A stretch of 64,000 bases of DNA from Pseudooceanicola pacificus (GCF_009789075.1 NZ_WNXQ01000001.1:310001-374000), one strand, 5' to 3'; counted from the first letter of the stretch, positions 1 to 8,783 are shown. Numbers and translations: made by a program. Notes: generated by a model not told the origin, from the letters alone.

Positions 1-417
1 GATCTCATGCCGCTGCATCAGCACCAGGTGATAGGTCAGTGCCCCCATGGTCGCGTCGCGGCGCGGCTCGCTCCGCCGGGTCAGGTCGCCAAAGCGGGCC
101 AGCACCTCGTCCGTGCCGAAATCCGGCTCGCATTCCGGGCGTTTCACCAGGCCCCGGGTGCCGGGCGCCACGCGCAGTTTCTCGGTCAGCTTGCCGCCGG
201 GGCCATATTCGCCGGGCAGGAAGACGATGGGCGGCGGCAGAACCGCCCCCGAGGGCATCCGCCGCAGCCGCACCACATGCTGCACCATCTGCGCCCCGTG
301 GTCGCGGGTGATCAGCCTGTCGCCGGGGGCCAGCCATTCCACGGGGATCTCTCCCTCGCTGCCCAGCAGCATGGTGCCGGGACCCAGCCCGGGAAATGGA
401 AAGTCGCGATGGATCAT
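1..417 (-). CDS. Hint-domain protein, N-terminal part (cut by window edge)
   Basis: The 139 visible codons start at ATG 417 after a GGAGG ribosome site (425-429) and run off the left edge. The stretch LGSEGEIPVEWLAPGDRL followed by ITRDHGAQ is the opening of a Hedgehog/Intein (Hint) domain as found in many secreted or RTX-associated Rhodobacteraceae proteins. In those families the fold performs self-cleavage or is a structural module. The catalytic Cys usual at the start of a true intein is not seen; a Gly-Thr-Met-Leu-Leu-Gly stretch stands there instead, so autoprocessing is doubtful. The gene is divergent from nth. The C-terminus and any partner domains lie outside the window. Confidence 0.7.
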   Translation of the reverse strand, partial: MIHRDFPFPGLGPGTMLLGSEGEIPVEWLAPGDRLITRDHGAQMVQHVVRLRRMPSGAVLPPPIVFLPGEYGPGGKLTEKLRVAPGTRGLVKRPECEPDFGTDEVLARFGDLTRRSEPRRDATMGALTYHLVLMQRHEI

Positions 418-522
418 GCCTGTGCCTCCGACGCAAGCATGGCGCAAGAAGGTTGCTCTGCGGTTAAGCGCCACCGCCTCTGCGGCCTTGCCGGGGCGCT
501 GCGGCTGGTGCATCAAGTGCGC

Positions 523-1167
523 ATGGCAAAACAGCTTCCCTATCCGGTGCTGCGCGAGATCTTCACGCGGTTCCAGGCCGCAGAACCGGAACCCAAGGGC
601 GAGCTCGAGCACGTCAACGCCTACACGCTTGTCGTGGCCGTCGCGCTTTCGGCGCAGGCCACGGATGCGGGCGTGAACAAGGCGACGCGGGCGCTGTTCC
701 AGGTGGCCGACACGCCGCAGAAGATGCTCGACCTCGGCGAAGAGGGGCTGACCGAGCATATCAAGACCATCGGCCTGTTCCGCCAGAAGGCGAAGAACGT
801 GATCAAGCTGTCACGCATCCTCGTCGACGATTACGGCGGCGAGGTGCCCAATTCCCGTGCCGCGCTGGAATCGCTTCCCGGGGTCGGGCGCAAGACGGCG
901 AATGTGGTGCTGAACATGTGGTGGCGGCAGCCGACCCAGGCGGTCGATACGCATATCTTCCGCGTCGGCAACCGCACGGGCATCGCCCCGGGCAAGGACG
1001 TTGTCGCGGTCGAGCGCGCGATCGAGGACAACGTGCCCGCCGACTTCCAGCTTCACGCGCATCACTGGCTGATCCTGCACGGACGCTATGTCTGCAAGGC
1101 CCGCAAGCCGATGTGCGCCAACTGCCTTATCAGAGACCTTTGTGAATTCGAGGAGAAAGTACTTTGA
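523..1167 (+). CDS. nth: Endonuclease III (DNA glycosylase/AP lyase)
   Basis: Base-excision repair enzyme that removes oxidised pyrimidines and nicks at the resulting abasic site. The 214-residue product has the expected length. It shows the helix-hairpin-helix LPGVGRKTANVVL with the catalytic Lys, the catalytic Asp in VDTHIFRVGNR, and a C-terminal 4Fe-4S ligand set C-x6-C-x2-C-x5-C (CKARKPMCANCLIRDLC). ATG 523 is chosen because it opens directly on the conserved MAKQLPYPVLREIF; in-frame GTGs at 508 and 517 are possible but lack a clear ribosome site too. Its stop overlaps the TTG start of the next gene (TTGA), so the two are probably translationally coupled. Confidence 0.95.
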   Translation: MAKQLPYPVLREIFTRFQAAEPEPKGELEHVNAYTLVVAVALSAQATDAGVNKATRALFQVADTPQKMLDLGEEGLTEHIKTIGLFRQKAKNVIKLSRILVDDYGGEVPNSRAALESLPGVGRKTANVVLNMWWRQPTQAVDTHIFRVGNRTGIAPGKDVVAVERAIEDNVPADFQLHAHHWLILHGRYVCKARKPMCANCLIRDLCEFEEKVL

Positions 1168-2150
1168 AGACCTACGACGTTATCGGCATCGGCAATGCCA
1201 TCGTGGACGTGATCGCCCAGGCCGACGACAGTTTCCTGGACCTGATGGGAATCCAGAAGGGCATCATGCAGCTGGTCGAGCAGGAGCGCGGCGAAGTGCT
1301 TTACGCCGGCATGAAGGATCGCTGGCAGGCCCCGGGCGGGTCGGTCGCGAACACCATCGCGGGGCTTGGCTCGCTGGGGCTCAAGACCGGCTTCATCGGC
1401 CGCGTGCGTGACGATGCGCTTGGCCGGTTCTACGCCGAGGGCATGGCCGCGGAGGGCACAGATTTCGTGAACCCGCCGGTGGCCGCGGCAACCCTGCCGA
1501 CCTCGCGCTCGATGATCTTCGTGTCGCCCGACGGCGAGCGGTCGATGAACACCTACCTCGGCATTTCCGCCGATCTCGGCACCGAGGACGTGTCCGAGGA
1601 CGTTGCCGCCAACGCCCGGATCCTGTTCCTCGAAGGCTATCTTTACGACAAGGACAAGGGCAAGGCGGCGTTCGAGCTGACCTCGCGCGCGACCCGCGCG
1701 GCGGGCGGCATGGCCGGGATCTCGCTCAGCGATCCGTTCTGCGTCGACCGGCACCGCGCCGACTTCCGCCGCCTGGTGAAGGAACTGGACTACGTCATCG
1801 GCAACGAACACGAATGGTGCTCGCTCTACCAGACCGAGGATCTGGGCACCGCGCTGGAAACCGCGGCGGGCGAATGCGGGCTGCTGGTCTGCACCCGGTC
1901 CGGCCATGACGTGGTGGTTATCCGGGGCGAAGAAGAGGCCGTCGTGCCGGTGACCCCCGTCACCCCGGTCGATGCCACCGGCGCGGGCGACCAGTTCGCC
2001 GCCGGGTTCCTCTACGGGCTGGCCACGGGCGCGGATCTCGCCACCTCGGGCCGGATGGGCTGCATCGCGGCGGCCGAGGTCATCTCGCATTACGGTGCCC
2101 GTCCGGAAAAGGACGTGAAGACCCTGTTCGCCGCCGAAGGGCTGGTCTGA
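1164..2150 (+). CDS. PfkB-family carbohydrate/nucleoside kinase (adenosine kinase-like)
   Basis: Ribokinase-fold kinase of 328 residues. It has the N-terminal YDVIGIGNAIVDV strand, the glycine motif APGGSVANTIAGL (substrate site), and the PfkB signature 2 DATGAGDQFAAGFLYG, which holds the catalytic Asp and anion hole. Overall spacing resembles the adenosine-kinase branch common in alphaproteobacteria, but the phosphate acceptor cannot be fixed from sequence. It begins with TTG at 1164, preceded by AGGAGA at 1151-1156, and overlaps the nth stop by four bases. No other sugar or purine salvage gene is adjacent. Confidence 0.88.
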   Translation: MKTYDVIGIGNAIVDVIAQADDSFLDLMGIQKGIMQLVEQERGEVLYAGMKDRWQAPGGSVANTIAGLGSLGLKTGFIGRVRDDALGRFYAEGMAAEGTDFVNPPVAAATLPTSRSMIFVSPDGERSMNTYLGISADLGTEDVSEDVAANARILFLEGYLYDKDKGKAAFELTSRATRAAGGMAGISLSDPFCVDRHRADFRRLVKELDYVIGNEHEWCSLYQTEDLGTALETAAGECGLLVCTRSGHDVVVIRGEEEAVVPVTPVTPVDATGAGDQFAAGFLYGLATGADLATSGRMGCIAAAEVISHYGARPEKDVKTLFAAEGLV

Positions 2151-2200
2151 CGGGACGGCGGGCGGGGCGAGGCTCCGCAGGAGCGAGCGCCGGTCCCGTC
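2149..2200 (+). terminator. Nested stem-loop after the PfkB kinase gene
   Basis: GACGGGAC (2149-2156) can pair with GTCCCGTC (2193-2200). An inner hairpin GCTCC-gca-GGAGC lies at 2172-2184. There is no T-run, so this may be a Rho-assisted terminator or an RNA-stabilising structure. An AT-rich tract (2232-2260, CATATTCATATTATACTATA) follows and is the likely promoter area for the sulP gene. Confidence 0.35.
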
Positions 2201-2314
2201 CGGCCTGCCCCCCGCCTGCACGCGCGGGGTTGAACTTCATATTCATATTATACTATATGTCGGGTCTGGCCGCGCCATCTCCGGTGCGAGTCGGTCTGCA
2301 AGTGGATCTCCGAC

Positions 2315-4060
2315 ATGTCGTTCCGCCCCTTCGATACCAAGGCGCTCTCCCGCCACCTTCCGATCCTCGGCTGGGCGCGGGTCTACACGCCCGACACCCT
2401 GACCAGCGACCTGGTCGCGGCGCTGATCGTGACGATCATGCTGATCCCGCAGTCCCTCGCCTATGCCCTGCTGGCGGGGCTTCCGCCCGAGATGGGCCTT
2501 TACGCCTCGATCCTGCCGCTCATCGCCTATGCCATCTTCGGCACCTCGCGGGCGCTGGCGGTGGGGCCGGTGGCCGTGGTCTCGCTGATGACCGCCGCCG
2601 CCGCCGGCAATATCGCGGCGCAGGGCAGCATGGGCTATATCGCGGCGGCCATCGCGCTGGCCTTCATCTCGGGGCTGATCCTGCTGGCGATGGGTGTGTT
2701 CCGGCTTGGCTTCCTGGCGAATTTCCTGTCGCATCCGGTGATCGCGGGCTTCATCACCGCCTCGGGCATCCTGATCGCGGCGTCCCAGCTCAAGCATGTC
2801 CTGGGCATTCCCGGGGGCGGCCATACCCTTCCCGAACTGCTCGATTCCCTCGCCCGGGGCATCGGGCAGACCAACCCGATCACGCTGGTCATCGGCGTGA
2901 CGGCGATCGGCTTTCTCTTCTGGGTCCGCAAGGGGCTGAAACCCCTGCTGCTGGCGCGCGGGATGCGGCCCCGGCTGGCCGATATCCTGGCCAAGGCCGG
3001 CCCGGTGGCCGCTGTCGCGGTCTCGACCTTTTCGGTCTGGGCCCTCGGCCTGCATGACCGGGGCGTCGCCATCGTGGGCGAGGTCCCCCAGGGCCTGCCG
3101 CCCTTCGCCCTGCCCGCCTTCGACCCCGGCCTCTGGGGGCAGCTCTTCGTCCCGGCGCTGCTGATCTCGATCATCGGCTTCGTGGAAAGCGTCTCGGTCG
3201 CGCAGACCCTGGCCGCCAAGCGCCGTCAGCGCATCACCCCCGATCAGGAGCTTGTCGGCCTCGGCGCCTCGAACATCGTGGCGGGGCTCTCGGGCGGCTA
3301 TCCGGTGACCGGAGGATTTGCCCGGTCGGTGGTGAATTTCGACGCCGGGGCCGAAACCCCCGCCGCCGGGGCCTTCACCGCCCTGGGCATCCTGCTGGCG
3401 GCGCTGCTGCTGACCCCGCTGCTGCATTTCCTGCCAAAGGCCGTGCTGGCCGCTACGATCATCGTGGCGGTGCTGTCGCTGGTCGACCTCACGATCCTGA
3501 AACGCAGCTGGACCTATTCGCGCATCGACTTCGCCGCCGTGGCCGCGACCATCGCCCTGACCCTGCTGGCGGGGGTCGAGATCGGGGTGTCCGCCGGGGT
3601 CGGCCTGTCCATCCTGATGCACCTCTACACCACCTCGCGGCCCCATGTCGCCGAGGTCGGCCTTGTCCCCGGCACCCAGCATTTCCGCAACATCCTGCGG
3701 CACCGGGTCGAAACCCACCCCACGCTGCTGACGATCCGCATCGACGAAAGCCTCTATTTCGCCAATGCCGCCTTTCTGCAGGACAAGATCTACGACCGCG
3801 TGGTCTGCGATCAGCCGATTTCCGACGTGGTGCTGATGTGCTCGGCGGTGAACGAGATCGACATGTCGGCGCTGGAAAGCCTGGAGGCGGTGAACACCCG
3901 CCTGCACGAGATGGAGATCCGCCTGCACCTGTCCGAGGTGAAAGGCCCGGTGATGGACCGGCTCAAACGCTCGCATTTCCTGGACGAGCTGACCGGAGAG
4001 GTCTTCCTGTCGCAATACGACGCCTTCCGCGCCCTGACCAAGCCGCGCGCCGTCGCCTGA
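2315..4060 (+). CDS. SulP-family inorganic anion transporter with STAS domain
   Basis: Inner-membrane anion transporter of 581 residues (sulfate, bicarbonate or related anions). Residues ~25-430 are strongly hydrophobic with 10 or more helices and carry the SulP signature region IPQSLAYALLAGLPPEMGLYAS. Residues ~465-570 form a cytoplasmic STAS domain, including SAVNEIDMSALESLE. ATG 2315 gives the usual short amphipathic N-terminus. No carbonic anhydrase or cys gene is adjacent, so the substrate is not fixed by context. The next gene on the same strand starts 63 bp downstream. Confidence 0.9.
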   Translation: MSFRPFDTKALSRHLPILGWARVYTPDTLTSDLVAALIVTIMLIPQSLAYALLAGLPPEMGLYASILPLIAYAIFGTSRALAVGPVAVVSLMTAAAAGNIAAQGSMGYIAAAIALAFISGLILLAMGVFRLGFLANFLSHPVIAGFITASGILIAASQLKHVLGIPGGGHTLPELLDSLARGIGQTNPITLVIGVTAIGFLFWVRKGLKPLLLARGMRPRLADILAKAGPVAAVAVSTFSVWALGLHDRGVAIVGEVPQGLPPFALPAFDPGLWGQLFVPALLISIIGFVESVSVAQTLAAKRRQRITPDQELVGLGASNIVAGLSGGYPVTGGFARSVVNFDAGAETPAAGAFTALGILLAALLLTPLLHFLPKAVLAATIIVAVLSLVDLTILKRSWTYSRIDFAAVAATIALTLLAGVEIGVSAGVGLSILMHLYTTSRPHVAEVGLVPGTQHFRNILRHRVETHPTLLTIRIDESLYFANAAFLQDKIYDRVVCDQPISDVVLMCSAVNEIDMSALESLEAVNTRLHEMEIRLHLSEVKGPVMDRLKRSHFLDELTGEVFLSQYDAFRALTKPRAVA

Positions 4061-4123
4061 CCCGGTCGTCGTCCGCCGCCTCCACCGATTGACCGGCGGC
4101 GCGGCGCGGCCTATCAGCAGCGC

Positions 4124-4864
4124 ATGGCGGAATGGATCGGCATCCAGGCGACGGAACGCACCCTGACGGGCTGGCGCTTCGACGGGACGGCGCGGCAGGC
4201 CGTGCTCTCGCCCGAGGATTGCCGCGCCGCCTTCGGCGCCACACCGCCCGACCGCCTGCTTCTGGCCGGGGCCGAGGGCGCCCCGCCCGAGGATCTGCCG
4301 GCCAACCTGATGCCCGAACGCCTGCTGAGCGGGCCGCAATCGCTGGTCCTGCCCGGCCTCGCCCAGGCCCGCCCGCGCCACCGGATCGACGGCGACAGGC
4401 TGGCAGCCATCGGCTTCCTTGCGCTGAACGACGGATGGGACGGCGTGATCTGCCTGCCCGGCCCGGTGACCCACTGGCTGCAGGTCAGCGCGGGCGAGGC
4501 GATTTTCCTCCACGGCGCGCTGACCCTGTCGCTGGCCGAGGATTTCGGCCCGATCGCCACCCCCGACGCGGGGGCCTGCGACGAAACCCTGTCGCGCCCC
4601 GAGAAGCTGGCCGGCGCCCTGCGGGGCGCGCAGCTTTCGGGCGACGCGGGCGCGGCGCTCGGCAGCCTGCTGGGGGTCGAGCTGGCCTCGGCCCGGGCGA
4701 TGTGGCTGGGCCAGCAGGTGGCGGTGCTGGGCGATGGCGCCGGGGGCAAGGCCTATGCGCAGGTGTTGACGGCGCAGGGCGTGCCCGTCACCCAGGGCCC
4801 CGCTGCGGCGATGGCGGAAAAGGGGATGCTGGCCCTCGGCACCCGGTTCGGCCTGGCGGGCTAG
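4124..4864 (+). CDS. Degenerate 2-dehydro-3-deoxygalactonokinase (DgoK)-like protein
   Basis: A 246-residue protein whose second half follows the DgoK pattern: CLPGPVTHWLQV matches the LPG(T)HSKW motif, and SLLGVELASAR matches the S-x-L-I-G-x-E-L region. It is shorter than typical DgoK (about 290-310 residues), and its N-terminal WIGIQATERTLTGWRF lacks the DWGTS phosphate-binding strand expected of the actin-like kinase fold. It may therefore be inactive or altered. No galactonate pathway gene is nearby. Its TAG stop overlaps the stop of the convergent sitD within the palindrome CTAG (4861-4864). Confidence 0.55.
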   Translation: MAEWIGIQATERTLTGWRFDGTARQAVLSPEDCRAAFGATPPDRLLLAGAEGAPPEDLPANLMPERLLSGPQSLVLPGLAQARPRHRIDGDRLAAIGFLALNDGWDGVICLPGPVTHWLQVSAGEAIFLHGALTLSLAEDFGPIATPDAGACDETLSRPEKLAGALRGAQLSGDAGAALGSLLGVELASARAMWLGQQVAVLGDGAGGKAYAQVLTAQGVPVTQGPAAAMAEKGMLALGTRFGLAG

Positions 4865-5790
4865 GCCCCCTTGGGCTGGCCCAGCCGGTGGCGGCAGGGC
4901 CCGAAAAGCGCCGCCAGGGCCAGGATCACCCCCGACACCGTCGCAATCATCCCCGCCGCGCTGACCGCATCGGGCGCGCCCAGCCAGAGCGGCCCGTATC
5001 CGGCCAGCACATAGCCCAGCACGGCCGCGAGCACCGCGAACAGGCAGCTCCACGCGATCTGGCGTTCCAGCGCATTGGTCATCAGCCGGGCGGCGGCAGG
5101 CGGGCAGATGAACATCGCGATCACGATGATCGAGCCGACGGCGTCGAACGCGGCCACCGCGGCCACCGCCGCCGTGACCACCAGCGCCAGCCCCAGCAGG
5201 TCGGTGCGCATGCCAAGGGTGCGGGCAAAGCCCTCGTCGAAGGTCGACAGCTTCAGCGGCCGCCAGAACAGCCGGATGAATCCGGTCACCAGCACCAGCA
5301 CCACCGCCATGCGCAGCAGCTCCGGCGGCAGACCGGCCAGCGCGACCGGGTCCAGCAGGCTTTCCCAGCCAAAGGCATCCAGCCAGATCAGGCTCTCCAG
5401 GTTGCCATAGAGGGCGTGCTGAACGTCCAGGTGCACCGACGAGGTGTCGCTCTGCTCCAGCAGCAGAACGCCGCCCGCAAACATCGCGGTAAAGACCACG
5501 CCCATCGAGGCGCCCGGGTCGATCCGCCCGACACGGTGCACGAACTGGATCAGCAGCACGGCCACCACGGCGGCCCCGGCGGCGCCCAGCATCATCGGCC
5601 AGGTGCTGACCGCGCCGGTCAGCAGGAAGGCGACGACAATCCCCGGCAGCGCCACATGGCTGATCGCGTCTCCGATCATCGCCTGCTTGCGCAGGACAAG
5701 GAAATTGCCGGGCAGCGCACAGGCCACCGCCGCGAAAGACGCGATCAGGATCGGCGGCAGCGACAGGGGGACAAATTCCGCGCCGCTCAT
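4861..5790 (-). CDS. sitD: Mn/Fe/Zn ABC transporter permease (SitD/MntD type)
   Basis: Membrane subunit of an ABC-3 family metal importer, 309 residues, with eight or nine predicted helices. The segment GNFLVLRKQAMIGDAISHVALPG is the family hallmark near the N-terminus. IVIAMFICPPAAARLMTN lies in the second half. The start overlaps the stop of the first permease gene (ATGA, 5787-5790). Together with the upstream permease it should form a heterodimeric channel energised by the ATPase gene at 6970-7773. Substrate assignment to Mn or Fe rests on the Sit-type arrangement and the Fur-like boxes upstream. Confidence 0.9.
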   Translation of the reverse strand: MSGAEFVPLSLPPILIASFAAVACALPGNFLVLRKQAMIGDAISHVALPGIVVAFLLTGAVSTWPMMLGAAGAAVVAVLLIQFVHRVGRIDPGASMGVVFTAMFAGGVLLLEQSDTSSVHLDVQHALYGNLESLIWLDAFGWESLLDPVALAGLPPELLRMAVVLVLVTGFIRLFWRPLKLSTFDEGFARTLGMRTDLLGLALVVTAAVAAVAAFDAVGSIIVIAMFICPPAAARLMTNALERQIAWSCLFAVLAAVLGYVLAGYGPLWLGAPDAVSAAGMIATVSGVILALAALFGPCRHRLGQPKGA

Positions 5791-6968
5791 GACGCCACCG
5801 TCGGGCGCAGGGCCCGGTCCAGCGTGGCAACCTGGTCGGGGGTCAGCACCGACTCGATCGGGGTCAGCCCGTCGTAGCGCGCGGCGGCGGTCTCGGACGC
5901 CAGGTCGGCGCGCAGCAGCTGCCAGCGCCGTTCGTCCAGCAGGGCCTTGGCGGCGGCGGCGCGGCCCGCATCGGTCGCCACGCCGTCGCGGCGGATCAGC
6001 CCGGCGCGGCGCAGCAGCCGCAGGGTCAGCGCCTCATAGACCGGCTGGCCCTGGGCCAGCGCCAGCAGCCCCTGCCGCAGGTGGACCCGGCGGCGGAAGG
6101 ACAGGTGATCCGCCAGCGCCGCCAGCACCCCGCGGTTGGGGGCGAACAGGAACGACAGGGCAAAGAGCGCAAAGCCCGACAGCACGATGATCGGCCCGGT
6201 CGGCAGCGCGGGGGCCGAGGCCGAGATCACCGCCCCGCCCGCACCGGCAACGCCACCGACCAGCCCGGCGATCAGCACCACGCGGTCGCTGCGCTCGGTC
6301 CAGAACCGGGCGGTGACCGGGGGCAGGATCAGCAGGGCGACGATCATGATCAGCCCGACGATCTTGAGCCCGACAACGGTGATCCCCAGCACAAGGCCCA
6401 TCATCGCCAGGTCGATCCGCCGGTTGTCGAGCCCGAGAGAGGCCGCATATTCCGCGTCAAAGGCGCTCAGCGTCATCGGCCGCCTGAGCAGCACAACCAG
6501 CGCCAGCACCAGCGCCCCGCCCCCCGCGATGGTCAGCGCGTCGATCCTGAGCATCCCGGCGGTAGAGCCGAGCAGGAAGCTTTCCAGCCCCGCCTGCCGC
6601 CCCGCGCTCATGTTCTGGATCACCGTCAGCAGCACGATCCCCGCGCCGAAAAAGACCGACAGCACCGCGCCGATCGCCGTGTCCTCGGCCAGCCGCGTGC
6701 GGGTGGTCAGCCAGGTGACGCAGAGCAGCCCGATCCCGGCAGACAGCGCCGATCCCGCCATCAGGCCGAACAGGTTCCGCCCCTCGCCGCCAAAGGCGAC
6801 CATCACGATAAAGGCCAGCCCCACGCCCGGCAGGGTGGAATGGCTGATCGCGTCGCTGACCAGCGAGCGTTTGCGCAGGAACAGGAATGTGCCCGTGACC
6901 CCGGCGGCGATGCCCAGCAGGCCCGCCCCGATCATCACCAGCGTTGCGTTGTATCCGAGGTCCAGCAT
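5787..6968 (-). CDS. sitC: Metal ABC transporter permease with C-terminal winged-helix/DtxR-like extension (SitC type)
   Basis: A 393-residue protein. Residues ~1-285 are an ABC-3 permease (FLFLRKRSLVSDAISHSTLPG near the N-terminus, LIMIVALLILPPVTARF later). Residues ~295-393 are hydrophilic and look like a winged helix (LRQGLLALAQGQPVYEALTL, then LLRRAGLIRRDG and ATDAGRAAA) followed by LTPIESVLTPDQVATLDRAL, which resembles the DtxR/MntR dimerisation helix. ATG 6968 is preferred over an earlier in-frame start at 7019 because the latter adds an unconserved Arg-rich tail inside the ATPase gene. It is one base from the ATPase stop. Confidence 0.88.
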   Translation of the reverse strand: MLDLGYNATLVMIGAGLLGIAAGVTGTFLFLRKRSLVSDAISHSTLPGVGLAFIVMVAFGGEGRNLFGLMAGSALSAGIGLLCVTWLTTRTRLAEDTAIGAVLSVFFGAGIVLLTVIQNMSAGRQAGLESFLLGSTAGMLRIDALTIAGGGALVLALVVLLRRPMTLSAFDAEYAASLGLDNRRIDLAMMGLVLGITVVGLKIVGLIMIVALLILPPVTARFWTERSDRVVLIAGLVGGVAGAGGAVISASAPALPTGPIIVLSGFALFALSFLFAPNRGVLAALADHLSFRRRVHLRQGLLALAQGQPVYEALTLRLLRRAGLIRRDGVATDAGRAAAAKALLDERRWQLLRADLASETAAARYDGLTPIESVLTPDQVATLDRALRPTVAS

Positions 6969-6969
6969 G

Positions 6970-7773
6970 TCAGCCCAGCGACAACTGGTCGATCTGCGCC
7001 GTCGCCAGCCGCCCGCCATAGGCGGATTGCAGGGTCTCGGCGGTAAAGGCCTGTGCCACCGGACCTTCGGCGATGCGGCTCTTGTTCAGCAGGAAGACGC
7101 GGTCGAAATAGTCGGTCACCGTGGACAGGTCGTGATGCACGCAGACGACGGTCCGCTGCTCGGCCTTGAGCGATTTCAGAACGTCGATGATCGCCTTTTC
7201 GGTTGCCGCGTCGACCCCGGCAAAGGGTTCGTCCAGCAGGTAGAGCTCGGCCTCCTGCGCCAGGGCGCGGGCGAGGAAGACACGCTGCTGCTGCCCGCCG
7301 GACAACTGGCCGATCTGGCGGTCGGCGAAATCCTGCATGCCGACGCGGGCCAGGCAGTCGCGCGCCTTGTCCAGATGCGCCCGGCGCACCCGGCGCAGCA
7401 GGCCCAGTTCGCGGTAGAGGCCCATCAGAACCACATCCAGCACCAGCGTCGGGAAATCCCAGTCGACACTGGCGCGCTGCGGCACATAGGCGATGCGGCG
7501 GCGCTGGCTTTCCAGCGGCTGGCCCAGCACGCTGACCCGGCCCGACAGGCGCGGGATCACCCCCAGGGCGGCCTTCAGCAGGGTCGACTTGCCGGCGCCG
7601 TTCGGCCCGATGATCGCGGTCATCGACCCGGGCACCACGGTCATGTCGACCGAGAAGACCGCCGGCGCCCCGCCATAGGACACCGTCAGCCCCCGGATCG
7701 CGAAGGGCGAGGTTTCGCGTGCGGGATCGTCCAGGCGCGCGCCGTTCTCGGCGGCCAGTTCGGGCAGTGCCAT
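6970..7773 (-). CDS. sitB: Metal ABC transporter ATP-binding protein (SitB/MntB type)
   Basis: Cytoplasmic ATPase of 267 residues driving metal uptake. Walker A is GPNGAGKST, the signature is LSGGQQQR, Walker B is LYLLDEP and the switch His is in VVCVHHD. Before the nucleotide-binding fold there is an about 25-residue polar leader. It lies three bases downstream of the binding-protein gene's stop and one base upstream of sitC, so all four genes should be one transcript. Confidence 0.94.
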   Translation of the reverse strand: MALPELAAENGARLDDPARETSPFAIRGLTVSYGGAPAVFSVDMTVVPGSMTAIIGPNGAGKSTLLKAALGVIPRLSGRVSVLGQPLESQRRRIAYVPQRASVDWDFPTLVLDVVLMGLYRELGLLRRVRRAHLDKARDCLARVGMQDFADRQIGQLSGGQQQRVFLARALAQEAELYLLDEPFAGVDAATEKAIIDVLKSLKAEQRTVVCVHHDLSTVTDYFDRVFLLNKSRIAEGPVAQAFTAETLQSAYGGRLATAQIDQLSLG

Positions 7774-7776
7774 CTG

Positions 7777-8745
7777 TCAGATCCCCGCTTTCAGCCGTCC
7801 GTCCATGCCGCGTTCGGGCACGGTGCCGCCAAGGGCCGCGGCGATGGTGGTGACGTTGTGGTCGATCATGCCGGGATAGGTCCCCTCGTAGGTGCCGGGC
7901 AGGCCCATGGCATCCGAGAAGAGCTCGCCCCCGATGCGCACCTCGTGGCCCTGCGCCGCCGCGCCCTCGATCAGCGCGCGCATGTTGCGGTCCGAGACCG
8001 AGCTTTCGACAAAGACCGCGCCGACGCGGCGTTCGACCAGCGTGTCGACAAGGGCGCGGATGCGGTTCAGCCCCGCCTCGCTTTCGGTGGAAATGCCCTG
8101 GATGCCGAGGACTTCCATGTCATAGGCCCGGCCGAAGTAGGAAAAGGCGTCATGCGCCGTCACCAGCACGCGGGCATTGTCGGGGATGGTCGCCAGCACC
8201 TCGCGGGCATAGGCGTCCAGCCGCACCAGCGTCTCGTCCAGCTCTGCCAGATTCGCGGCGAAGACATCCGCCCCCTCGGGGCGCACCTCGCTCAGCGCGC
8301 CGGCGACGGCCGCGGCGACGGGCCGCCACAGGATCGGGTCCATCCAGACATGCGGGTCGAACTTGTCGGCATAATCCGCATGCGCCCGCAGCTTGTCGCG
8401 CGGCACCGCCTCGGCCACGGCAACCACCGAGCGGCGGCGGGCGAGGGCGTGCAGGAACTCCTCCATCTGCGCCTCAAGGTAGAGTCCGTGGCAAAGCACC
8501 AGATCGGCGCGAGTCATCGCCACGATGTCGGTGCGGGTCTGGCGATAGGAATGGGGATCGACGCCGGGGCCCATCAGGCCTTTCACCTCCACCAGATCAC
8601 CCCCGATCCGCATGGCGGTATCTGCGATCATGCCGGTGGTGGCGACCACGTTCATCGGCTCTGCCGCGCTGAGGCGGATCGGCAGGGCCACGGCCAAGGG
8701 CAATGCGGTGGCAGAGGTCAGAAGCTGGCGGCGGGACAGGGTCAT
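7777..8745 (-). CDS. sitA: Metal ABC transporter substrate-binding protein (SitA/MntA type)
   Basis: Periplasmic cluster A-I metal receptor of 322 residues. The N-terminus MTLSRRQLLTSATALPLAVA has an SRRQLL twin-arginine-like motif, suggesting Tat export. Metal-ligand regions are recognisable: DPHSYRQTRTD (His), DPHVWMDP (His), TAHDAFSYFGRAY and GELFSDAMG (Glu and Asp of the family). Start ATG 8745 is fixed by the signal sequence. It is the first gene of the leftward sitABCD operon, with the candidate metal-regulator boxes 38-84 bp upstream. Confidence 0.92.
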   Translation of the reverse strand: MTLSRRQLLTSATALPLAVALPIRLSAAEPMNVVATTGMIADTAMRIGGDLVEVKGLMGPGVDPHSYRQTRTDIVAMTRADLVLCHGLYLEAQMEEFLHALARRRSVVAVAEAVPRDKLRAHADYADKFDPHVWMDPILWRPVAAAVAGALSEVRPEGADVFAANLAELDETLVRLDAYAREVLATIPDNARVLVTAHDAFSYFGRAYDMEVLGIQGISTESEAGLNRIRALVDTLVERRVGAVFVESSVSDRNMRALIEGAAAQGHEVRIGGELFSDAMGLPGTYEGTYPGMIDHNVTTIAAALGGTVPERGMDGRLKAGI

Positions 8746-8767
8746 GCAAATGGGTCTCGGATGGCTG

Positions 8768-8783
8768 ATGTTCCTGCGAACAT
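8768..8783. promoter_or_regulatory. Inverted repeat ATGTTC-N4-GAACAT upstream of sitA
   Basis: Perfect six-base arms (8768-8773 and 8778-8783) around CTGC. It touches the Fur-like box that begins at 8783, so both sites could not easily be filled at once. It may be a separate operator or a 5'-leader hairpin of the sit transcript. Confidence 0.4.

Noticed and set aside
2151-2314. Riboswitch upstream of sulP
   Set aside because: Stem-loops exist but no known riboswitch core (SAM, cobalamin, TPP or other) could be recognised.
2243-5830. A 1195-codon open frame on the minus strand across sulP and its neighbour
   Set aside because: It is antisense to SulP and the DgoK-like gene, full of Arg/Gly/Gln repeats from GC-rich third positions, with no recognisable domain. 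It only enters real coding sequence (sitD region) in a wrong frame.
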